Positions 1-5,585 of a DNA stretch of 15,557 nt are shown here, piece after piece. Source of the stretch: an uncultured Lachnospiraceae bacterium. Lineage in GTDB: Bacteria; Bacillota; Clostridia; Lachnospirales; Lachnospiraceae. Within the stretch, counting starts at the first letter, position 1. Each line of letters opens with the position of its first letter. The position numbers and the translations under genes are program-made. Under the pieces are notes generated by a model. That model saw only the letters and a program-made list of their open reading frames with translations. It did no database searches and had not been told where the DNA came from. Where the stretch lies: the NCBI GenBank assembly GCA_900553305.1, contig USDI01000033.1, forward strand, positions 1-15,557. Reading direction: 5' to 3'.

Positions 1-2019
1 ACTGCTGATATGATGAACGGAGGCAGCATCGTCGGTTGCAGTGCGGGAAGAGGCTACGGAGGAGGCGTATTTCTGAAAGGAAAAAATGCGCAATTTACAA
101 TGAATGGGGACGCTGCCATTCTGGGCTGCATATCAGAAAGTGGAGCAGGTGTGTGTGTTGATGTTGACGGAGCTTTCACCATGAACGCGGGAAAAATCGA
201 AAATTGTTTGAGTAAAGAAGCTGGAGAAAGAGGCGGCGGCGTTTGGCTTTGGGAGAAGGCAAGTTTTCGGATGAATGGCGGAGAGATTAAGAATTGTAAG
301 CTCACAGGAACTTTATCCAGAGGCGGCGGTGTAGCAGTTGAAAGAGAGTGCTCTTTTGTAATGATGGGTGGCAGTATCAGCGGATGCGAGGCATGGTCAG
401 GAGGAGGGGTTTTCATTTCAAATTTTGGAACTTTTCTGATGGGCGGAAATGCATGCATAAGCGACTGTCAGGCAGACAAACGTGCAAATGGAGTGGATAG
501 TAATTCTGAGTTTAATTTTACAATATGTGACAATGCATTTATAAAAGGAAGTGTTAAAAATGAGGGTATTCTAAATGCAGATGGAGGCAGCATAGAGGGA
601 GATGTCAATAATAATTCGGAATATGCGAAGATTACCGGTACAGGAGCGGGAAGTACAGAATTTAAGAATGGAACGGTAACAAATACAGGAATAATTGAAA
701 AAGGCGTATTTAGTAGTAATGTGACAAATGGGGTGGATAGTGATGGCACCGGAACCATTAACGGTGGTATATTTAAGGGCAGCGTTGTAAATCAGGAAGG
801 TGCTTTAATTTATGGTGGTGATTTCACTCAGGCTGGATTGACAGGTTATCTTGCAATCACATTTGATCCAAATAACGGGGGAGGACAAAGTACACAGAAG
901 GTTGATTTGAGTGGGAACCGGAAATTAACAGAACCTGATCCTTCTCCGGTTAAACAGGATCGTACTATGGCAGGCTGGTACTATACAAAGAATGGTGTCG
1001 AAACAAAGTGGGATTTTATAAATGATACAGTCCAATATACCATGACATTGAAGGCTGGATGGGGCTACCAGATTGATGCAGCTGCAAATCCCGCAACAGG
1101 CGGAAAAGTCGATGGTGTAGGAGTACATATTGAAAATACTTCTGTTACACTGAATTCGAAAGCCAATTTCGGATACAGGTTCGTGAAATGGACCGAGGGC
1201 GGCATTGAGGTAAGTAATGATGTAAATTATACGTTTATTGCTATGTCAAACAGAAATCTGGTTGCTGTATTTGAAAAGGAGAAGCAGACACCAACGGCGC
1301 CGGAGACTGAAGCAGCAGGCGGCAGTCATGCACAGGACAATTCCGGTAGTAACAGTTATATAGCGGACTCTGAAACAGGAGAAAGCACCGGTTCAGGCAG
1401 TACAGCTCCGGTGATCTATCCGACACTCACTTTTGATACCTGTGGTGGAAGCAGTATCAAGCAAGTTCGTGCGTTCGAAGGACATACGATCTATCTTTCC
1501 GGCTACCTCCCAACCCGTGAAGGCTATCAATTTAGCGGCTGGTATGCGGATCAGAATCTGAGACAGCCCGTTACGGAGATCCGGCTGAATGGAAACCGGA
1601 CGGTTTATGCAGGCTGGATAAAGCAGGCAGAGCAGGCTGGTGAAAGCTCCAAACCAAAGGCAGCTCCGGCACAGCTTATAGTGAATGATAACGAAAAGAC
1701 CGCAAATAAAGACAGCAGTCAGCCTCTTATCGAAGATTATGAGCCGGGTTCGACGGACACATCGGAGGATCAGATTACAGAAGATCAGGCCACAGAAGGT
1801 CAAAGCACGGAGGATACCGGGGATAATCAGAAACCGGCAGTGGATAACAGTTCCACGGGCAATGATTCAAAGCCGGATGACAGTGCTGATCTGGCGCCGG
1901 AGAAAACCCCCGGCAATAATGTGGGAATTCTGATTGCCTGTGCTTTTGCAGGCACCGCATTGATTGGAGTTATCATATATATCATATATCGGAAGGGAAA
2001 TAAAGGCAGAAGGCTATAG
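1..2019 (+). CDS. Surface-anchored beta-helix / InlB-repeat protein, 5' end missing
   Basis: The frame is open from base 1, so this is the C-terminal part (~672 residues) of a longer exported protein; the first ATG at 10 is not a believable start because no ribosome binding site or signal peptide is visible. About bases 10-480 encode irregular repeats of ~30-40 residues with the pattern F-x-M-x-G-G-x-I-x-x-C followed by GGGV, typical of right-handed beta-helix (Pmp-like) adhesins. Bases ~550-840 carry further beta-helix-like turns without cysteine. Then follow InlB B-repeat/Flg_new-like modules at ~847-1068 (starting ITFDPNNGG) and ~1423-1620 (ending TVYAGW), with a divergent one between them. 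An acidic, Thr/Gln-rich stalk leads to one hydrophobic segment (~1918-1985) and the basic tail RKGNKGRRL. No LPXTG motif is visible, so membrane anchoring is likely. The role in adhesion is inferred from the architecture; the ligand is unknown. Confidence 0.85.
   Translation, partial: TADMMNGGSIVGCSAGRGYGGGVFLKGKNAQFTMNGDAAILGCISESGAGVCVDVDGAFTMNAGKIENCLSKEAGERGGGVWLWEKASFRMNGGEIKNCKLTGTLSRGGGVAVERECSFVMMGGSISGCEAWSGGGVFISNFGTFLMGGNACISDCQADKRANGVDSNSEFNFTICDNAFIKGSVKNEGILNADGGSIEGDVNNNSEYAKITGTGAGSTEFKNGTVTNTGIIEKGVFSSNVTNGVDSDGTGTINGGIFKGSVVNQEGALIYGGDFTQAGLTGYLAITFDPNNGGGQSTQKVDLSGNRKLTEPDPSPVKQDRTMAGWYYTKNGVETKWDFINDTVQYTMTLKAGWGYQIDAAANPATGGKVDGVGVHIENTSVTLNSKANFGYRFVKWTEGGIEVSNDVNYTFIAMSNRNLVAVFEKEKQTPTAPETEAAGGSHAQDNSGSNSYIADSETGESTGSGSTAPVIYPTLTFDTCGGSSIKQVRAFEGHTIYLSGYLPTREGYQFSGWYADQNLRQPVTEIRLNGNRTVYAGWIKQAEQAGESSKPKAAPAQLIVNDNEKTANKDSSQPLIEDYEPGSTDTSEDQITEDQATEGQSTEDTGDNQKPAVDNSSTGNDSKPDDSADLAPEKTPGNNVGILIACAFAGTALIGVIIYIIYRKGNKGRRL
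1765..1809 (+). repeat. 15-bp coding tandem repeat in the stalk
   Basis: Three consecutive 15-bp units encode E-D-Q-I-T, E-D-Q-A-T and E-G-Q-S-T, followed by a decayed E-D-T. The unit is a multiple of three, so changes in copy number would only lengthen or shorten the acidic stalk before the membrane anchor. Confidence 0.7.
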
Positions 2020-2051
2020 AAACTGTAAAACCATAATATTGCGAAATGTAT

Positions 2052-2086
2052 GTTCACAAAAAGTGGTCACAGAAAGTTCACAAAAA
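2052..2086 (+). repeat. GTTCACAAAAA direct repeats upstream of the hsp20 promoter
   Basis: GTTCACAAAAA occurs at 2052-2062 and 2076-2086, with a variant GGTCACAGAAA between them, so A-rich tracts recur every 11-13 bp just before the CIRCE element. This could be bent or UP-element-like DNA, or a second regulator's site; nothing shows which. The rest of 2020-2088 holds no gene and no clear terminator for the surface protein. Confidence 0.5.
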
Positions 2087-2088
2087 AA

Positions 2089-2115
2089 TTAGCACTCACC
2101 TCTTGACAGTGCTAA
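2089..2115 (+). promoter_or_regulatory. CIRCE element (HrcA operator) of hsp20
   Basis: The left arm TTAGCACTC (2089-2097) and right arm CAGTGCTAA (2107-2115) are separated by exactly 9 bp. This matches the CIRCE consensus TTAGCACTC-N9-GAGTGCTAA at 17 of 18 arm positions; the one difference is C for G at 2107. CIRCE is the binding site of the heat shock repressor HrcA, and its position over the -35 region fits direct repression of hsp20. Confidence 0.93.
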
Positions 2116-2131
2116 TAATAGGTGTTATATT
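2103..2131 (+). promoter_or_regulatory. hsp20 promoter, -35 inside CIRCE
   Basis: TTGACA (2103-2108), a 17-bp spacer and TATATT (2126-2131) make a near-consensus housekeeping sigma promoter. The -35 box straddles the CIRCE spacer and the first two bases of the right arm, so HrcA binding would block polymerase. The start site is predicted near 2138, giving a leader of about 165 nt. Confidence 0.8.
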
Positions 2132-2160
2132 ACATTTAGAACAAAGGAAAGGAGATCAAT

Positions 2161-2302
2161 CAGAAGAGATCTTCTGAAAGGAAGTTCCATTCCGATGAAT
2201 CAAAATCCTTCGTTCCGTAATAATAACAATAAGACATAGGTTTCATGAGCAGTGTGCAGAGGTTGCACAGCTGTTGGTGTCAAGAGAATGGAGGAATGAC
2301 TT
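2161..2302 (+). promoter_or_regulatory. Structured 5' leader of hsp20
   Basis: Two hairpins are visible. CAGAAG-AGAT-CTTCTG lies at 2161-2176. TGTGCA-GAGGT-TGCACA lies at 2253-2269 and is extended by AGC/GCT at 2248-2250 and 2270-2272. In addition TCCATTC (2186-2192) can pair with GAATGGA (2286-2292), which runs into the Shine-Dalgarno GGAGG (2290-2294). Heat-responsive translational control is possible, since Hsp20 genes often carry RNA thermometers, but this leader fits no thermometer class I can name. Confidence 0.4.
2195..2239 (+). CDS. Possible 14-codon leader ORF upstream of hsp20
   Basis: ATG at 2195 opens a 14-residue frame, MNQNPSFRNNNNKT, ending in TAG at 2237-2239. A purine-rich GAAAGGAAG lies about 8 nt upstream and could serve as a ribosome binding site. 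It sits wholly inside the hsp20 leader, and its start codon lies next to the segment that can pair with the hsp20 Shine-Dalgarno. The peptide is polar and Asn-rich and resembles no family I know. It may be chance; conservation of the start and stop in relatives would be needed. Confidence 0.25.
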   Translation: MNQNPSFRNNNNKT

Positions 2303-2743
2303 ATGATGATGCCTAGTGTATTTGGTAGAGATATTTTTGATGACTTTATGGATGGATTTGCATTTCCGGATGTAAGCAAGGAACTGTATGGTAAACATGC
2401 AAAGAACGTAATGAAGACCGATGTCCGTGAACTGGACAACGGATATGAAATTATCGTAGATCTGCCTGGTTTCAAGAAAGATGAGATCGAGGTTCAGCTG
2501 GAAGATGGTTACTTAACCATTTCCGCAGCTAAGGGTCTTGATAAGGATGAAACCGATAAGAAGGGTAACTATATTCGTCAGGAGCGTTACACCGGTTCGA
2601 TGAGCCGTAGCTTCTATGTCGGTGACGGTATTTCCGAAGACGACATTCATGGTAAATTCGAAAATGGTATCCTGCAGTTGGATGTTCCTAAGAAGGAAGC
2701 CAAGGCAGTTGAAACCAGGAAACGGATTTCCATTGAAGGATAA
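2303..2743 (+). CDS. hsp20: Hsp20 family small heat shock protein
   Basis: This 146-residue protein is a cytoplasmic ATP-independent holdase that binds unfolding proteins during heat stress and passes them to DnaK or ClpB systems. The alpha-crystallin domain covers about residues 35-135: the strand E-I-I-V-D-L-P-G-F, the segment DEIEVQLEDGYLTISA and the late strand GILQLDVPK are all typical. The short tail ends RKRISIEG, giving the I-x-I motif that docks into neighbouring subunits during oligomer assembly. GGAGG (2290-2294) is 8 nt before the first of three ATGs in a row, supporting the start at 2303 (the next two are also possible). It is monocistronic, with CIRCE-controlled promoter and its own terminator, so HrcA control is very likely. 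The length is normal for the family. Confidence 0.95.
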   Translation: MMMPSVFGRDIFDDFMDGFAFPDVSKELYGKHAKNVMKTDVRELDNGYEIIVDLPGFKKDEIEVQLEDGYLTISAAKGLDKDETDKKGNYIRQERYTGSMSRSFYVGDGISEDDIHGKFENGILQLDVPKKEAKAVETRKRISIEG

Positions 2744-2785
2744 CAGGAACGATCAGGTTCCTGAAGCAATATAAGGGATAATGAG

Positions 2786-2820
2786 ACAGGGGTGTCCTCG
2801 AAGGAGGGCACCCCTGTTTG
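2786..2820 (+). terminator. Rho-independent terminator after hsp20
   Basis: ACAGGGGTG (2786-2794) pairs perfectly with CACCCCTGT (2809-2817); inside it TCCT can pair with AGGA. The T-run after the stem is short (TTTG), so termination may be moderate. It lies between convergent hsp20 and the MATE gene, but on the minus strand no T-run follows, so service to the MATE gene is doubtful. Confidence 0.75.
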
Positions 2821-2830
2821 TGCAGAGCAT

Positions 2831-4201
2831 TTAGTGCAAGTCAATCATAGACGTTCTTTTATAATATGGTGTCGTTTTATGACGGTACAGCATCAATAGT
2901 CCACGGACGCACAATTCTGTTGCCATGGCAATCCACACGCCTTGAAGTCCAAGAGGACCGACCAGAAGCAGAGCCAGTCCGATTCGCACGATCCAGATGC
3001 TTCCGAGGTTCATCAGGCTTGGGACAAAGGTATCTCCGGTGCCACGCAAAGCACCGGCAGCGACGATAGAGACTCCGTACAGAGGCTCTGCCAGCAGCCC
3101 AATTCGCAGAACCTGTGCTGCAAGCTGACGGACATTGGGATCGGGAGTAAGCACCCGGAAGACAAAAGGACACAGGAACATCATCAGAAGTCCTGTCAGT
3201 CCCATAAAAACAGCCCCCATAACCGTACAGATGATCCCATACCGCCGGGCAAGGGTCTCTTCCTTCGCCCCGATACTTCTTCCAACCAAAGTGGTAGCGG
3301 CAGATCCGATTCCGTATCCCGGCATGTAGCAGAAGCTTTCAGCAGTGATGGCAAAGGAATGGGCAGCAATTGCAATCGCACCCAAAGGAGCAATGATGGT
3401 AGTTGATACGACCTGTGCTCCGCTCATGGCGATTTCCTGAACAGCGACGGGAGTCCCGATTTTCAATGCTTTCTGTAAAATATTCCGTTCGAAGCATCCC
3501 TTTTCCTTACGATGCAGAGAAAGGGTAGGATTGCAGAAGTAGCAGCGCCATGCCATCGTCAGACTGATTACGGCGCAGGCAAGCGCTGTTCCCATACCGG
3601 CGCCCATAACGCCAAAGTGCGGAATCAGCAGAGCGTTGAAAACTACATCGAGAACGCACATGGCAGCATTTAAGATACTTGGTGTCACCATATCCCCACT
3701 GCATTGCAGAAAGGCAGAGGACAGGGAATTTAGCTGCGAAAAGGGAATCATCAGTGCAAACACCAGAAAATAAGCAGAGGCATCCCGGATAATATCCTCA
3801 CCGCCGCCCAGCCAGGTGGGAAGATGCGGACTTAATAAAATTCCGGTCAGACACAAAATTCCCGACAGGCAAAAAGCAGTAAGCAGACCGTGACGCTCCA
3901 CGTTGCGGGCTTCTTTTTCCTCACCGGCACCGATGTGGTGGGCAACCTGTACCGAAAATCCGGCAGAAACCGCGTAAGTAACGCCGCCAAAGAGCCACGT
4001 TGTTGTAGAAACAAGCCCGATGGAGGCAGAAGCATTGGCACCCAGTGCGCCGACCATGGCAGAGTCAATGTATTGCATCACAATCGTGGTAATCTGTGTC
4101 AGAATGGCGGGAAGACTCAGCTTCCATACCTGTAAAATATGTTGTTTCAGTTCAGAATGATTCTGTTTCATAAGTATTGTAAAACCGTTGCTATACAGCA
4201 T
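2831..4201 (-). CDS. MATE family multidrug/toxin efflux protein
   Basis: The 456-residue product is an integral membrane antiporter of the MATE family, expected to export cationic drugs or metabolites using a Na+ or H+ gradient. It shows the usual twelve hydrophobic segments in two halves. The first half opens with PAILTQITTIVMQYIDSAMV and contains the typical G-x-x-x-x-A-x-I-G-L stretch; the second opens near VAVQEIAMSGAQ and has the counterpart SFAITAESFCYMPGYGIG. Length is standard. The start is uncertain. ATG at 4201 has AAAAGG only about 1 nt before it, which is too close, while the alternative ATG at 4172 (product beginning MKQNHSEL) has no clear site; homologues often begin near the latter. 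It is transcribed alone, divergently from the ABC operon, with a dyad-rich region between them. The substrate cannot be told from sequence. Confidence 0.93.
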   Translation of the reverse strand: MLYSNGFTILMKQNHSELKQHILQVWKLSLPAILTQITTIVMQYIDSAMVGALGANASASIGLVSTTTWLFGGVTYAVSAGFSVQVAHHIGAGEEKEARNVERHGLLTAFCLSGILCLTGILLSPHLPTWLGGGEDIIRDASAYFLVFALMIPFSQLNSLSSAFLQCSGDMVTPSILNAAMCVLDVVFNALLIPHFGVMGAGMGTALACAVISLTMAWRCYFCNPTLSLHRKEKGCFERNILQKALKIGTPVAVQEIAMSGAQVVSTTIIAPLGAIAIAAHSFAITAESFCYMPGYGIGSAATTLVGRSIGAKEETLARRYGIICTVMGAVFMGLTGLLMMFLCPFVFRVLTPDPNVRQLAAQVLRIGLLAEPLYGVSIVAAGALRGTGDTFVPSLMNLGSIWIVRIGLALLLVGPLGLQGVWIAMATELCVRGLLMLYRHKTTPYYKRTSMIDLH

Positions 4202-4285
4202 TCCTTTTGGTCATAAGGTATCTTCGTTATCTGAAGCCTGTCATAAAGATAGTTACAGGATTATGTATGGAAACCCCGTTCTTCG

Positions 4286-4314
4286 ACCGTATCATATCCC
4301 CACAGGCATGTCAA
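4286..4314 (-). promoter_or_regulatory. Candidate promoter of the MATE gene
   Basis: Read on the minus strand, a perfect TTGACA (4314-4309) is followed after 17 bp by TACGGT (4291-4286), which keeps the most conserved T, A and final T of a -10 box. It would give a leader of about 80 nt. A double inverted repeat is centred on its -35 region. Confidence 0.4.
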
Positions 4315-4328
4315 GATATGAGGGGATA
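4292..4328. promoter_or_regulatory. Overlapping dyads in the MATE/ABC divergent region
   Basis: TCATATC (4292-4298) is the exact reverse complement of GATATGA (4315-4321), and TATCCCC (4295-4301) that of GGGGATA (4322-4328). The two 7-bp dyads overlap and flank a minus-strand TTGACA, which suggests an operator; as RNA only one pairing could form at a time. Elsewhere in the 271-bp gap 4202-4472 there is a weaker repeat, CCTGT/ACAGG at 4238-4260, and no credible gene. Confidence 0.5.
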
Positions 4329-4355
4329 CATATCATTTCCTGAATTCTTCCTTAT

Positions 4356-4384
4356 TTTACACTCTCAAGTCATATGGATAGAAA
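4356..4384 (+). promoter_or_regulatory. Weak candidate promoter of the ABC operon
   Basis: TTTACA (4356-4361), a 17-bp spacer and TAGAAA (4379-4384) match a housekeeping promoter at 5/6 and 4/6 positions. It would give a leader of ~80 nt before the ATPase start. AT-richness of the region makes chance matches likely. Confidence 0.3.
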
Positions 4385-4472
4385 ACACAAACTTTTCACA
4401 AAATCTTTGTTCTTTTATCACATTTTCCCAATACAGTGTTATCAGACCAAATTTGTAAAGGAGGCTTTTCGA

Positions 4473-5585
4473 TTGATTGAAGTAGAAAATCTGACAAAAG
4501 TGTATGGAAAGCATATGGCACTTGATCATGTGACTTTTCAACTGGATGAGGGAAAGATTTATGGATTCTTAGGTCCCAATGGTGCAGGAAAAAGTACGAC
4601 CATGAATATCATGACCGGCTATATTGCACCATCGGAGGGGACGGTGAGGATCAATGGGTTTGATATGATGAAGGATGCACAGGAGGCCAAGCAGTGTATT
4701 GGCTATCTGCCGGAGATTCCGCCGGTTTATCCGGATATGACGGTGGAGGAGTTCCTGACCTTTGCGGCAGAAATTAAGAAGATCCAGAAGCAGGATCGGA
4801 AGACGCAGATGGAAGAGGTCATGCAGATGACCGGCATTGCAGATATGGGACACCGTCTGATCCGCAATTTGTCAAAGGGTTATCGGCAGAGAGTCGGCTT
4901 TGCGCAGGCGATTCTGGGATATCCGGACATCATTATTCTGGATGAGCCTACGGTTGGACTGGATCCGAAGCAGATTATTGAAATCCGTGAGCTCATCCGG
5001 AAGCTGGGGGAAAAGCACACGGTGATTTTAAGCTCCCACATTTTGTCCGAGGTACAGGCGGTCTGTGATGAGATTATGATTATTTCGAAAGGAAAAATGG
5101 TGGCAAGAGGCACCTCCGAAGAGCTGATTCATCAGATGGAAAAGGATGTTTTACTGGAGCTGGAGATCGAGGGCACGCCACAGGAGCTTACGGAACTGCT
5201 TCAGCGGTTTGAAAAAGTGGAATCCTTCGAACTGGTTGAGGGAGAGCATCCGGAGATCACGAAGGTAAGGATTCACACTTCGGCAGAAAACGACATCCGC
5301 CGCGATCTGTTCTTTGCGCTTGCCGATGCCCGAATGCCGATCCTGTCGCTTTGCCGTAAAGAGGATTCACTGGAAGAGGCATTCCTTGAACTGACAGGGG
5401 AGGCTGCTGTGAAGGAGACTCTGGAGCAGGAAAAATCGGGAAAGGCAGGTTCCTTTTTACATAGGAAGAAAAAAGAAAACGATTCGGTTGATTTTGGAAA
5501 AATGACAGATCATGACAGAGAAGATCAGGAGCCGGAAAAACAGGAAGACGTACAGGGAGGTGAGGAAGATGCTGGCAATTTATAA
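4473..5585 (+). CDS. ABC transporter ATP-binding protein (GldA-like, ABC-2 type)
   Basis: I place the start at TTG 4473: AAAGGAGG ends 8 nt before it and the product begins MIEVENLTKVYGK, exactly where such ATPases begin. The open frame reaches back to an ATG at 4374, but those residues have no family likeness. The 370-residue protein has Walker A GPNGAGKST (34-42), the YLPE variant after the Q-loop position (78-81), signature LSKGYRQ (133-139), Walker B IIILDEP (153-159) and switch histidine H189. It is the cytoplasmic motor for the membrane protein encoded next, whose start lies 17 nt inside this gene's end, so translation is probably coupled. After residue ~310 a charged Lys/Glu/Asp-rich tail of about 60 residues is unusual for the family and looks disordered. 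The transported substrate is unknown. Confidence 0.93.
   Translation: MIEVENLTKVYGKHMALDHVTFQLDEGKIYGFLGPNGAGKSTTMNIMTGYIAPSEGTVRINGFDMMKDAQEAKQCIGYLPEIPPVYPDMTVEEFLTFAAEIKKIQKQDRKTQMEEVMQMTGIADMGHRLIRNLSKGYRQRVGFAQAILGYPDIIILDEPTVGLDPKQIIEIRELIRKLGEKHTVILSSHILSEVQAVCDEIMIISKGKMVARGTSEELIHQMEKDVLLELEIEGTPQELTELLQRFEKVESFELVEGEHPEITKVRIHTSAENDIRRDLFFALADARMPILSLCRKEDSLEEAFLELTGEAAVKETLEQEKSGKAGSFLHRKKKENDSVDFGKMTDHDREDQEPEKQEDVQGGEEDAGNL

Noticed and set aside
54..458. Minus-strand 134-codon ORF inside the surface protein gene
   Set aside because: It is a proline-rich mirror of the Gly-rich repeats, a common antisense artefact.
1885..1930. LPXTG sortase signal at the end of the surface protein
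   Set aside because: The residues before the hydrophobic segment read LAPEKTPG, which is not LPXTG; only the general layout is similar.
2064..2086. CtsR-type operator next to CIRCE
   Set aside because: GGTCACAGAAAGTTCACA only loosely resembles the tandem heptamer RGTCAAA; spacing is off by one and both heptamers have mismatches.
4207..4458. 83-codon ORF in the MATE/ABC gap
   Set aside because: It has no ribosome binding site, no recognisable domain, and it overlaps the dyads and promoters.
4374..4472. N-terminal extension of the ABC ATPase from ATG 4374
   Set aside because: The extra residues are unlike the family, the ATG has no ribosome binding site, and TTG 4473 has AAAGGAGG at ideal distance.
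5512..5568. Earlier start of the fused permease at 5512
   Set aside because: It would overlap the ATPase gene by a further 57 nt with a highly charged N-terminus; GGAGGTGAGG supports ATG 5569.
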